Shown: positions 1 through 7,267, counted from the first letter of the stretch. The stretch: DNA of 10,596 nucleotides from Acidobacteriaceae bacterium (GCA_030044455.1 JASHVU010000773.1:1-10596), one strand, 5' to 3'. Numbers and translations are program-made. The notes: generated by a model not told the origin, from the sequence alone.

Positions 1-1
1 C

Positions 2-1435
2 CAGTCGAGCGTGCACGGCCGCGCCGTCGCCAACGGCTCCATGAAGGCTGCCGTCTGCACCGATTGCCACTCTGATCACGAAATTCTGCCCGCCAACCAG
101 GCCGGTTCGCCCATCTACAAGTTCAATGTTCCGGCCACCTGCGGCAAGTGCCACTCCGACATTGCAGACACATTCAATGCCAGCATTCACGGTCAAGCAC
201 TGGCGCACGGTAATCAGCAGGCGCCCGCCTGCACTGACTGTCACGGCATCCACTCCATCAAGTCGCCAGACAATCCCAGCTCACCGGTGGCGGAACGGAA
301 TCTGTCGCGCGACACCTGTGCCCGCTGCCACGAGGGCGTACGCCTGTCACAGGAGTTCGGCGTGCCCGCTAACCGCGTAAACAGTTATTTCGACAGTTAC
401 CACGGCTTGGCTGCAGAGGGTGGCTCGGTTGTGGCCGCGAATTGCTCAAGCTGCCACGGCGTACATGACATTCTGCCATCGTCCGATCCGCGCTCCAGCA
501 TCAACCCCGCGCACCTCGATACAACCTGCGGCAAGTGTCACCAGGGCGTCACGGCGAAATTCACACTCACCAAGGTCCACCTGCAGGACGGCGCCGGCAC
601 GCATGGCAACGACATCGACTCCATTTCAGTCCGCTGGGTGCGGTACATCTACACCGTTCTTATCCTGCTGGTCATCGGCGCAATGTTCCTGCACAATGCG
701 ATCATCTGGCGCAGCAAGGCCGTGGCGCGCCGTCGCATCCAGAACCCCATGATGACGCGCATGAGCGAGCAGCAACGATGGCAGCACCTCATCCTGCTTG
801 CGAGTTTTATGATCCTCGTTATCACCGGATTCGCGCTGAAGTTTCCTGATTCATGGTTCGCGCACACCCTTGGCATGAGCGAGCATCTGCGCGGCGCCAT
901 TCACCGCATCGCCGGCACAGTGCTAATCCTCGCCGGCATCTATCACATCTTCTACCTGGCTGCCGCACACGAAGGCCGCAAGCTAATGCGCGACATTGCT
1001 CCGCACCCGCAGGACGCATTCGATGCCTGGGCCGCCATCCGCTACTACCTCGGCTTAAGCGAGCAGAAGCCGAAATTCGGCCGCTTCAACTATGCCGAGA
1101 AGGCCGAATACTGGGCCCTGGTGTGGGGCACCGCGCTCATGGGCCTTACCGGCGTCATGATGTGGGCCAAGGTGCTGGTGGGCGATCTGCTGGCGCGCTG
1201 GTGGGTCGATGTGGCTACCGCTATCCACTACTACGAGGCCATCCTGGCCACGCTGGCCATCATCGTCTGGCACTTCTATCAGGTCTTCTTCGATCCCGAT
1301 GTGTACCCCATGAACTGGGCCTGGTGGGACGGCGAGATGCCGGTTGGGCACTACAAACATGAGCACGAGCTGGACACGGACTTCCCGGTTCAACAGAAGG
1401 AATCGCGCAACGAAGATGGAGCACGATCGAAGTGA
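2..1435 (+). CDS. Multihaem cytochrome c / cytochrome b fusion protein (5' partial)
   Basis: Probable inner-membrane electron-transfer protein passing electrons between the quinone pool and periplasmic carriers. Residues are numbered from the GTG at 11, which is an internal Val: the frame is open to base 2 and the preceding residues QSS lead into a repeated S-x-HG motif, so the true start is off the left edge. Six CXXCH haem c sites are seen at residues 16, 44, 74, 103, 145 and 173. They form three two-haem modules with 28-29 residues between paired sites; the first site of each pair reads CXXCHxxH, typical of bis-His multihaem cytochromes. Five membrane segments follow at about 207-233, 259-276, 296-317, 367-385 and 404-427. 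Histidines at 298, 312, 406 and 421 are plausible haem b ligands, as in FdnI/cytochrome b561-like subunits. The domain order recalls CbcL-type fusions, but the donor, acceptor and total haem count are unknown. Confidence 0.88.
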   Translation, partial: QSSVHGRAVANGSMKAAVCTDCHSDHEILPANQAGSPIYKFNVPATCGKCHSDIADTFNASIHGQALAHGNQQAPACTDCHGIHSIKSPDNPSSPVAERNLSRDTCARCHEGVRLSQEFGVPANRVNSYFDSYHGLAAEGGSVVAANCSSCHGVHDILPSSDPRSSINPAHLDTTCGKCHQGVTAKFTLTKVHLQDGAGTHGNDIDSISVRWVRYIYTVLILLVIGAMFLHNAIIWRSKAVARRRIQNPMMTRMSEQQRWQHLILLASFMILVITGFALKFPDSWFAHTLGMSEHLRGAIHRIAGTVLILAGIYHIFYLAAAHEGRKLMRDIAPHPQDAFDAWAAIRYYLGLSEQKPKFGRFNYAEKAEYWALVWGTALMGLTGVMMWAKVLVGDLLARWWVDVATAIHYYEAILATLAIIVWHFYQVFFDPDVYPMNWAWWDGEMPVGHYKHEHELDTDFPVQQKESRNEDGARSK

Positions 1436-1478
1436 GTCTACCTTATGACGGTGGTCGGCATCTCACTGCGTTGCGATT

Positions 1479-2165
1479 CTAGAAACGGAAGGTCGGACCC
1501 ACAGTCACGCGCAGATTACTGTAGGCTCCGTTGTTCAAGTAGATTTCGTCGCCGACTTCCATGCGCAGCCCCAAGGCCCCGAAGAATCCTTCAAATCCGC
1601 CGCCCGGATAAAACGCGAGATGAGTTCCAGAACCTCCGATGCCATTCACCGCGTTGGAGAACTGCATGCCGGTGACATGGTTCGGATTACTGACGCTGAA
1701 GTCGACAAAGCCGAGTTTACCGGTAGCGAAGATGCGGAAAGGCCCCGAAGTGCCAAATTGCAGCTTGGGGCCGAACAGCCCGGTCATCGGCCGAACGCTT
1801 GAGGTCACAAATGTTGTTGTGGTTGTGGTTCCGTTGGTGATGGTTGAAGTGGTGGTGTAATTGCGTGCGAAGTCGTAGTTCATCTCTCCTTCGATCGCAA
1901 GGTTTGGCTTGACACTGAATGCAAGTCGACCCCCGGTGCCTACGTAATTCGCGGTCGAATTGGCCGGGGCCAGGCGAAAGTAGTCCGCATAGACGCCGAT
2001 CTCAGCGTGATTCAGGGTGTAGCGGCCCGACTCAGAGGGAAGGCTCGTCTGGCCGTCGCCTCCATAGCCGGCCGATGCCACTTGCGCCGGCGCCGACAAG
2101 GGAATGGCGACCGACGCAAGGAGGCACGGCATGACAGTTTTAAGATTCATATATCTAAGATTCAT
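1479..2165 (-). CDS. Small outer-membrane beta-barrel protein
   Basis: A 228-residue secreted protein, probably an OmpA/OmpW-like eight-stranded porin-family barrel of unknown cargo. The first 27-32 residues form a signal peptide with a hydrophobic core and an Ala-rich cleavage zone (SAPAQVASA). The rest alternates polar and hydrophobic residues with many Gly and aromatics, and the protein ends FRF; a terminal Phe is a classic signal for outer-membrane barrel assembly. Residues 103-122 are Thr-rich and probably form a surface loop. The ATG at 2165 is preferred because AGAGG lies 8 bases upstream; a second in-frame ATG at 2150 has no good ribosome site. The gene converges on the cytochrome gene with 43 bp between them and diverges from the PadR operon. 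I cannot assign a specific function; the barrel call is secure, the subfamily is not. Confidence 0.8.
   Translation of the reverse strand: MNLRYMNLKTVMPCLLASVAIPLSAPAQVASAGYGGDGQTSLPSESGRYTLNHAEIGVYADYFRLAPANSTANYVGTGGRLAFSVKPNLAIEGEMNYDFARNYTTTSTITNGTTTTTTFVTSSVRPMTGLFGPKLQFGTSGPFRIFATGKLGFVDFSVSNPNHVTGMQFSNAVNGIGGSGTHLAFYPGGGFEGFFGALGLRMEVGDEIYLNNGAYSNLRVTVGPTFRF
2141..2165 (-). repeat. 10-bp direct repeat duplicating the start codon region
   Basis: TAAGATTCAT (plus strand) occurs at 2141-2150 and again at 2156-2165, a 15-bp period. On the coding strand each copy begins ATGAATCTTA, so the barrel protein starts MNLRY-MNLKT, with two in-frame start codons five residues apart. AGAGG at 2174-2178 favours the outer start. 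Confidence 0.75.
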
Positions 2166-2211
2166 TGAGTCAACCTCTAAATATCGGATCTATTGCTTCG
2201 TGAGCCGGAAC

Positions 2212-2240
2212 GCCTCTAAGGGCGCCGCAACTCTTGTCAA
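2212..2240 (-). promoter_or_regulatory. Possible promoter for the barrel gene
   Basis: On the minus strand a perfect TTGACA lies at 2240-2235. A weak -10-like TTAGAG follows at 2219-2214 after 15 bases, which is a short spacer. The leader to the ATG at 2165 would be about 45 bases and contains AGAGG at 2178-2174. The -35 match is strong and the -10 is poor, so this is tentative. Confidence 0.3.
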
Positions 2241-2392
2241 GCTACGATGCACAAGCCAATTGGCAGGTTTACCCACGAACGGCCCCCTGTTTGATGTAGT
2301 TGAAATGTGGATTCAGGCGAGTCAAGACTGTCGAAAGAAGAGCCGATTGACACGAAGGCACGCTGGCGCCGAACGACTGCGCAGTTTCGCGT

Positions 2393-2421
2393 TTGACATT
2401 ATTCTCATCCTATTTTACTCT
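2393..2421 (+). promoter_or_regulatory. Promoter of the PadR-ADOP operon
   Basis: A perfect -35 TTGACA at 2393-2398 is followed after 17 bp by TACTCT at 2416-2421, which keeps the conserved first, second and last bases of a -10 box. Transcription would begin near 2428, only about 9 bases before the ATG at 2437. No purine-rich ribosome site precedes that ATG, so the mRNA is probably leaderless or very short-leadered. Confidence 0.6.
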
Positions 2422-2443
2422 AGGCATTGTTAATATATGCCTA
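2421..2443 (+). promoter_or_regulatory. Perfect dyad, candidate PadR operator
   Basis: TAGGCAT at 2421-2427 and its exact reverse complement ATGCCTA at 2437-2443 are separated by 9 bases, giving a 16-bp centre-to-centre spacing suited to a dimeric winged-helix repressor. It begins at the last base of the -10 box, covers the predicted transcription start and includes the first ATG. This is where an autorepressor would block transcription. PadR proteins commonly autoregulate through such dyads; that this PadR binds here is inference. Confidence 0.55.
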
Positions 2444-2793
2444 TGACCAATCTCAATAAAGCAGACCAGCGCGATCTATTCCGGGGCGCGCTCGAAATGA
2501 TGATCCTGCGCTCGCTTCTTCGCGAGCCGATGCACGGCTACGCGCTAGTGCAGCACATCAAGCAGCGATCCAACGAGCTCTTGCAGGTTGAAGAAGGCTC
2601 GCTCTACCCCGCGCTGCAGCGAATGCTGCGCGAGGGCCTGGTGAAGGCCGAATGGGAGATTTCGGCTTCGAACCGCAAAGTGCGTACTTATCGCATCACG
2701 CCGGCGGGGAAGAAACACCTGGAACGCGAAATATCGAGTTTCGAACGCATGCTCGCGGGAATCACGCGGGTTTTGTCGCCGAATGAGACGTAG
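2437..2793 (+). CDS. PadR-family transcriptional regulator
   Basis: A 118-residue DNA-binding repressor, full length for the short PadR class. The N-terminal winged helix shows the family landmarks: an early helix with GALEMMILRSLL (17-28), MHGYALVQHI (32-41), EEGSLYPALQRMLREGLV (52-69), and the wing RTYRITPAGKKHL (83-95). A short C-terminal dimerisation helix follows. The stop lies 11 bp before the ADOP permease start, so the two are co-transcribed; PadR-ADOP pairs are a recurring acidobacterial arrangement. The start could be the ATG at 2437 or at 2443 (MTNLNK); neither has a clear ribosome site, which fits a leaderless mRNA. It probably represses its own operon through the dyad at 2421-2443; its ligand is unknown. 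Confidence 0.93.
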   Translation: MPMTNLNKADQRDLFRGALEMMILRSLLREPMHGYALVQHIKQRSNELLQVEEGSLYPALQRMLREGLVKAEWEISASNRKVRTYRITPAGKKHLEREISSFERMLAGITRVLSPNET

Positions 2794-2804
2794 GAGAGAC
2801 AGCG

Positions 2805-5444
2805 ATGACCATCAAACAATTCTTCTTGCGGCGCAGAATCTACGACGAACTGACTGAGGAGATCCGTCAGCATCTCGATGAGAAGACCGAGGAGCTGATG
2901 AGAGAAGGAATGAGCCGCGAAGAGGCCGAGTACGCAGCTCGGCGCGATTTTGGCAATGTCACTCGAATTGAAGAGCGTGGCCGCGAGGCATGGATGTGGC
3001 CGCTCATAGAAAGCCTGTGGGCCGATGCCAGGTATGCTGTCAGGCAGCTTGTGAAGAACTTTGGATTCGCCGCGACCGCCATTATCACGCTGGCGCTGGG
3101 AATCGGCGCCACGACCGCCATCTTCAGCCTGGTTGAAGCGGTTCTGCTGCGGCCTCTGCCGTTCCCCGAACCGGACCGTCTGGTGTGGATCGACCAACAG
3201 GATCATTCGCTGCCGGGCGTGGCGCCTGAATCTCTCAGTTATCCCGATTACTTTGACTGGCGCGCACAAAATCACACCCTGAGCGGAATTGCTTCGTATG
3301 TCGGCTCAGGAGTCATCTTCCAGAACCCAAGCGGCTCCGAGCGCGTTGAAGCGCAAATTGTTTCTGCAAACTTTTTTGACGTGCTCGGTGTCGGTCCCGT
3401 GCTGGGCCGTGATTTTCAGTGGACCGATGAAAAGCCCGGCAATCGCGTGGTGATGCTGAGCTATGCGTTTTGGCAATCGCAGTTCGGCGCGGCGAAAGAC
3501 ATCTCCGGCAAAACCATTCGTCTCGATGGCCACAATTACACAGTCGCAGGGGTGATGCCGAAGGAATTCCGGTTCCCGCTTGAAACCCCCGCGCCACTGC
3601 TATGGAAGTCGCTTGCCGAAGAAGCCGAGGACAAAGACCCGCAAACCGGACAGCGCGGTTTCGACGTTCTCGGTGTCATCGGCCGCCTCAAGCCAGGCGT
3701 AACGGTAGAACAGGCCAAGGCCGACCTTAGTTTGATTGCCGACAACCTTGCACGCCAGTATCCCGACAGCAATAAGCAGTACACTTCGGCGCTGGTTGAG
3801 CCCGAGCTTGAACACATGATTGGCGACACGCGGCCCGCCATGCACATGCTGTTCGCCGCGGTCATGCTCGTACTGCTGCTGGTTTGCGCCAATGTTGCCG
3901 GATTGCTGCTGGCGCGGGGTTCGCGGCGCACTGCAGAGTTCGCTCTTCGCGCAGCCGTCGGCGCCAGTCGCGCTGCCATCGTCCGGCAACTGCTGGTGGA
4001 GTCGGTAATATTGTCCCTTTGTGGCGGAGCGGCTGGCGTAGCTTTGGCCTTCGGCCTGCTGCGCGCAATTCTCAAGATTATGCCTCTCGATATTCCGCGC
4101 ATCCAGGGGGCGACACTCGATATGGGTGTGCTGCTCTTCGTCCTGGCGGTATCACTGGTTTCGGGAATTCTCTTCGGCGTGCTGCCCGCGTGGCGGACAT
4201 CGCGCCGGACTCCGGTGACTGCTCTGCGCGAAGGAACCCGCACTGTGGCGGGAGGCAGAGGGCAGAATCGCATTCACAACTCGCTGGTGATTGCGCAAAC
4301 CGCAATTGGAATGGTGTTACTCATCAGTTCGGGGTTGCTAACACGCAGCTTCATCCGCATCGTCAACGTCGATCCCGGATTCGATTCGAAGCATCTGCTC
4401 ACGAGCCGCGTCGGTGTGTCGTCAGACCTGAAACACGACCAGCATTATCTCTTTTTTCAGCAAATGCTCGATCGGATCCGCGCATTGCCCGGCGTCGAAT
4501 CGGCCTCGGCGGGATGGCCGCTTCCCATGAGCCACAGCAACGCGACAGTTGGAATCGATATCCAGGGCCGTCCGGTGGCCAAAGGTGACGAACCAAACGA
4601 GTCATTAGGCCTGGCGATGCCCGGCTACTTCGAGACGATGCACATTCCGCTCATGGCAGGGCGAAATCTTGGCCCGCAGGACGGTCTTTCTGGACCGCCG
4701 ACAATGGTCATCAACCAGGCCTTCGCAAAAAAGTATTTCCCGGGCGTCAATCCCATAGGCCAGCACATCCAGGTTGGCATCGGCGACGATGTCTTCGAGC
4801 ATCCTATGCGTGAAGTCGTGGGCGTTATCGGCGACATCAAGCACAAGGGTCTGACCGACGACGCCGACCCACAGATGTATCTGCCCTATGCGCAGGCGGT
4901 CATCACCAATCCCTACCTGGTTGTGCGAACCAACGCCGACCCCGCTGCGATGCAGAGCGCGATTGACGCGACGATTCATGGACTCGACAAGGGTGTGCCC
5001 GTTTACCAGGTGTCGACGATGGAAGACTATCTTTCGAAGTCCGTTGCCGAGCCGCGTTTTCAGGTCTTTCTGCTCACATGTTTTGCCGGCATCGCACTGC
5101 TTCTCGCCGCCATCGGCTTATACGGCCTGCTCTCGTACATGGTTACGCAGCGCACGCTCGAGATCGGCCTGCGCATGGCGCTGGGTGCACAGAGGACCGA
5201 CGTACTCGGCATGATTATCCGGCGCGGACTGACGCTTGCGTTGATTGGTGTGGGTACGGGGTTAGCTGTGTCGGCTGTGGTCATGCGGCTCATCGCAAAG
5301 ATGCTGTTTCACACCCGGCCAACCGATCCACTCACGTTTGCAGCCACGGCAGCGCTTTTGCTTTTCGTCAGCATTGTTTCATGCAGTCTGCCCGCATACC
5401 GCGCGGCCCGACTGGATCCCATGAAGACACTGCGCGAGCAGTGA
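2805..5444 (+). CDS. ADOP-family FtsX/MacB-like ABC transporter permease
   Basis: An 879-residue duplicated orphan permease. An N-terminal cytoplasmic prefix (about 1-65, with EEIRQHLDEKTEEL and REEAEYAARRDFGN) is typical of ADOP proteins. Membrane helix 1 lies at about 87-110, then a MacB-type periplasmic domain (about 115-340), an FtsX domain with helices near 348-370, 399-423, 441-463 and 492-512, a second periplasmic domain (about 525-750), and a second FtsX domain with helices near 755-780, 809-830 and 842-865. It ends LDPMKTLREQ, the usual FtsX-family tail. AGGAGA at 2792-2797 overlaps the padR-like stop codon and is 7 bases before the ATG. No ATPase gene is nearby, as expected for an orphan permease. 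MacB relatives act in mechanotransmission rather than classical transport; the substrate here is unknown. Confidence 0.93.
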   Translation: MTIKQFFLRRRIYDELTEEIRQHLDEKTEELMREGMSREEAEYAARRDFGNVTRIEERGREAWMWPLIESLWADARYAVRQLVKNFGFAATAIITLALGIGATTAIFSLVEAVLLRPLPFPEPDRLVWIDQQDHSLPGVAPESLSYPDYFDWRAQNHTLSGIASYVGSGVIFQNPSGSERVEAQIVSANFFDVLGVGPVLGRDFQWTDEKPGNRVVMLSYAFWQSQFGAAKDISGKTIRLDGHNYTVAGVMPKEFRFPLETPAPLLWKSLAEEAEDKDPQTGQRGFDVLGVIGRLKPGVTVEQAKADLSLIADNLARQYPDSNKQYTSALVEPELEHMIGDTRPAMHMLFAAVMLVLLLVCANVAGLLLARGSRRTAEFALRAAVGASRAAIVRQLLVESVILSLCGGAAGVALAFGLLRAILKIMPLDIPRIQGATLDMGVLLFVLAVSLVSGILFGVLPAWRTSRRTPVTALREGTRTVAGGRGQNRIHNSLVIAQTAIGMVLLISSGLLTRSFIRIVNVDPGFDSKHLLTSRVGVSSDLKHDQHYLFFQQMLDRIRALPGVESASAGWPLPMSHSNATVGIDIQGRPVAKGDEPNESLGLAMPGYFETMHIPLMAGRNLGPQDGLSGPPTMVINQAFAKKYFPGVNPIGQHIQVGIGDDVFEHPMREVVGVIGDIKHKGLTDDADPQMYLPYAQAVITNPYLVVRTNADPAAMQSAIDATIHGLDKGVPVYQVSTMEDYLSKSVAEPRFQVFLLTCFAGIALLLAAIGLYGLLSYMVTQRTLEIGLRMALGAQRTDVLGMIIRRGLTLALIGVGTGLAVSAVVMRLIAKMLFHTRPTDPLTFAATAALLLFVSIVSCSLPAYRAARLDPMKTLREQ

Positions 5445-5455
5445 GAAAGACAGGG

Positions 5456-5539
5456 AATAGTAAATAGCCAGTAGCCGAAACTCAGGAATCGCATGTTTCG
5501 CGCTGCAAGCCAAAAGCTAATAGCCAGCAGCTAAGCGCT
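5456..5539. repeat. Degenerate 7-bp tandem repeat (AATAGCC-like)
   Basis: Between the convergent ADOP and DUF6526-like genes, 84 bases read as twelve heptamers in one register. The clearest units are AATAGTA, AATAGCC, AGTAGCC (5456-5476) and GCAAGCC, AAAAGCT, AATAGCC, AGCAGCT, AAGCGCT (5505-5539). Four decayed units lie between, and the two good blocks are exactly 49 bases apart in phase. It resembles an old, eroded short tandem repeat. No U-tract terminator is seen for either flanking gene. Confidence 0.55.
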
Positions 5540-5550
5540 TATCCGCGCAC

Positions 5551-5988
5551 TCACACCCGCCAATAATCCGGCCGCCAGCTCTTGATGCGCTCCTTGATTT
5601 GCTTGCGGTTCAGGTTGTGTTCGAGTGCCTGCTTCGCCAATTCCACCACTTCGTCGTCACTCGCGAATCTCAGACCGATCAGCTGATCCTCGCTGAGCCG
5701 GTAGATCTGCGGGTGCCACTCAGCGGGCGCCAGCGCCTGCAGGCGCAGCCGCTCTTCTAGCCGAATCACGCGGTCCTGCACCTTCAATGGATAAAGTCGC
5801 ATCTTGAACAGCGCGACAAATGCCGCAATCGACAGTACCGCCAGCCATATCGGATAGAAGTGCGGGTGATGCACCGCATACAGGATGGCGATGATGACGT
5901 TGGCGATGATAACGATGGTCAGGAAGAAATGGTACGGAGGATCAAGGCGCGCGTGGCTTTTCAGGTCTTGCGGCGGGTTCTTGCTCAT
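5551..5988 (-). CDS. DUF6526-like two-helix membrane protein
   Basis: A 145-residue protein of unknown function. Two membrane helices lie at about 21-39 and 46-63, joined by a short His-rich loop (HHPHFYP). A cytoplasmic-looking, charged, helical tail includes VQDRVIRLEERLRL (70-83) and ends in a conserved-looking KSWRPDYWRV. The order (short N-terminus with HARLDP, two helices, VQDRVIRLEERLR, LRFASDDE, WRPDYWRV end) matches my recollection of DUF6526, common in Acidobacteria and other soil bacteria. Its ATG overlaps the upstream gene's TGA (ATGA, 5985-5988). The nearest ribosome-like GAGGT is 12 bases upstream, so translation is probably coupled to the preceding gene. No catalytic motif is visible; a scaffold or membrane-anchor role is only a guess. 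Confidence 0.75.
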   Translation of the reverse strand: MSKNPPQDLKSHARLDPPYHFFLTIVIIANVIIAILYAVHHPHFYPIWLAVLSIAAFVALFKMRLYPLKVQDRVIRLEERLRLQALAPAEWHPQIYRLSEDQLIGLRFASDDEVVELAKQALEHNLNRKQIKERIKSWRPDYWRV

Positions 5989-7058
5989 TGACTGTCTTTT
6001 ACCTCTTCGAAGGCGCTCGGCAGAGCTCCCTGCAATGATTCGCTCTCGATTGGGAGAGCTTCGCCCCCAGTTGCGGCCTGCACTCCGCCGTTGGCGGGAT
6101 TCTCAGCCTCGTCACCTTCACCTGTCAATGGGGTCAGTTCTTCGGGGCCCAGAATCTCGTGTTGCCTGGGAATAATGTGGTAACGTCCGCGCGCCAGATA
6201 GTCCACAAACAGTCCGCCGGCGAGGTAAGGATTCAACACCACAATCGGAATTGCGTAAACGGTGGTGACAAACGACTCGTCGATGCTCTTGTTGGCGTGG
6301 CTCATGCGCCGATAGCCGGGTACCTGGGGAATCTCAAAAATCCCGAGCCGCGCTTCAGGATGTTTGCGGCTGTACTTCTCCAACTTATAGGCGATCTGCT
6401 TGGGCGTCGTCATGCCCGCATCGGGGAAGACGCTGCGCCTGAACTTATGCGGAAAATACGAGTTCAGAACCACGCGCGCAAAATCGGCACAGTTTTCAAA
6501 GAGCAGGTTAAAGTCGGAGTGGTTGGGGCCGGCGTTCATTCGCGCGATCAACGCGTCATCCTGCTCCTCGGTGGTGTTGAAGCGGAATGCGTAGATGCGC
6601 CGTTCGTAGGCCACGCCTACCATTTGCGTCCAGCCGCCATGCAGAAAGCTTCCTGGCTTGACCTTCGGACCCAACTCCTCAAGATGGGTCTCGTGATAAT
6701 GATTGCGCAGCCGCTCCACGATTTCGCGGTTCACGTGCAGGGGAACGTCGGCAGGGTTCTCGACCGAGTAAAGATAGGGAATGAGCGGAATTGCGACCCA
6801 GTCGTAGCCATCGATGCCCTGGTAGCGAGCAATTACGGCACCCATCTCGCCGGGCGCGCAGCGGCGCAACCTGACCGGGGTCTCAGCGCAAATATGCTGA
6901 AAATAAATCGCATTATGCCCGGTGGGATTCAGGGCTCCGAAGAAGCCGTATGGCTCCTCCATGAGCAAGGCGGCCTGAGCCTTGGCGTGCGCTGCGCACA
7001 TTGCCGCCAACCCTATGAGAGCAAATGCAGTCATGCGGAGCTTGCGCATCAATCGCAT
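5985..7058 (-). CDS. Secreted protein with permuted papain-like (NlpC/P60-like) His/Cys motifs
   Basis: A 357-residue exported protein that I do not recognise by name. Residues 1-29 form a signal peptide (basic start, hydrophobic core, AHAKAQA cleavage zone). A GHNAIYF strand motif (His48) and a later ENCADFARVVLN motif (Cys190) come in the order His then Cys, as in circularly permuted papain folds (LRAT, YiiX and DUF4105-like families). A cysteine hydrolase acting on an amide or ester in the periplasm is therefore possible but unproven. Residues about 262-289 are hydrophobic and could be a membrane segment; the last 50 residues are acidic, Gly/Ala/Glu-rich and probably disordered. AAGGAG at 7064-7069 (minus strand) is 5 bases before the ATG at 7058, which fixes the start over Met4. 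It is the first gene of a coupled pair with the DUF6526-like gene. Confidence 0.7.
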   Translation of the reverse strand: MRLMRKLRMTAFALIGLAAMCAAHAKAQAALLMEEPYGFFGALNPTGHNAIYFQHICAETPVRLRRCAPGEMGAVIARYQGIDGYDWVAIPLIPYLYSVENPADVPLHVNREIVERLRNHYHETHLEELGPKVKPGSFLHGGWTQMVGVAYERRIYAFRFNTTEEQDDALIARMNAGPNHSDFNLLFENCADFARVVLNSYFPHKFRRSVFPDAGMTTPKQIAYKLEKYSRKHPEARLGIFEIPQVPGYRRMSHANKSIDESFVTTVYAIPIVVLNPYLAGGLFVDYLARGRYHIIPRQHEILGPEELTPLTGEGDEAENPANGGVQAATGGEALPIESESLQGALPSAFEEVKDSQ

Positions 7059-7063
7059 CGGTT

Positions 7064-7069
7064 CTCCTT
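7064..7069 (-). promoter_or_regulatory. Strong ribosome binding site
   Basis: AAGGAG on the minus strand, 5 bases upstream of the ATG at 7058, decides the start of the papain-like gene. Confidence 0.75.
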
Positions 7070-7144
7070 GAGCGGAGTTTCGGGTAAAGTCCCTCCAATT
7101 TCACTATGCCCGAAACTGCACGAGTCCTAGGTGAAAAGCGGCGT

Positions 7145-7169
7145 CGGTTCACTTTGCAATCATGAACCG
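7145..7169. repeat. Inverted repeat CGGTTCA-N11-TGAACCG
   Basis: The 7-bp arms at 7145-7151 and 7163-7169 are exact reverse complements with an 11-base spacer. The size and symmetry suit a dimeric regulator site. It lies about 90 bp upstream of the papain-like gene, so it could control the minus-strand operon. Confidence 0.5.
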
Positions 7170-7207
7170 GCTGGGAACCCGCCCTATGCTTTCGAACGCA
7201 CCAAAGC

Positions 7208-7224
7208 TGAGCCGCGAGGGCTCA
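7208..7224. repeat. Short hairpin TGAGCC-N5-GGCTCA
   Basis: Six perfect GC-rich base pairs with a 5-base loop. No T-run follows on either strand, so it is not a standard intrinsic terminator. Confidence 0.4.
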
Positions 7225-7244
7225 AGAGTACAGAACGCGAAATT

Positions 7245-7267
7245 GGGTAAAAGGTTGCTGTTTACCC
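7245..7267. repeat. Inverted repeat GGGTAAA-N9-TTTACCC
   Basis: Perfect 7-bp arms at 7245-7251 and 7261-7267. The same heptamer GGGTAAA recurs at 7082-7088, just upstream of the papain-like gene, so three copies of one half-site fall within 190 bp between the divergent genes. This suggests a shared regulator, by inference. Confidence 0.5.

Noticed and set aside
1431..1468. AGTGAG/CTCACT inverted repeat between the cytochrome and barrel genes as a terminator
   Set aside because: Only 6 bp with a 26-base loop and no T-run; too weak to call.
3536..4273. 245-codon minus-strand frame inside the first ADOP gene
   Set aside because: Ser/Arg/Pro/Thr-rich low-complexity translation typical of an antisense shadow of a GC-rich gene.
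5456..5539. CRISPR-like array
   Set aside because: The units are contiguous 7-mers without spacers and are degenerate, so this is a simple tandem repeat and not a CRISPR array.
6159..7130. 323-codon plus-strand frame opposite the papain-like gene
   Set aside because: The minus-strand frame has a strong ribosome site, a signal peptide and a coupled downstream gene; the plus-strand frame has none of these and is a shadow.
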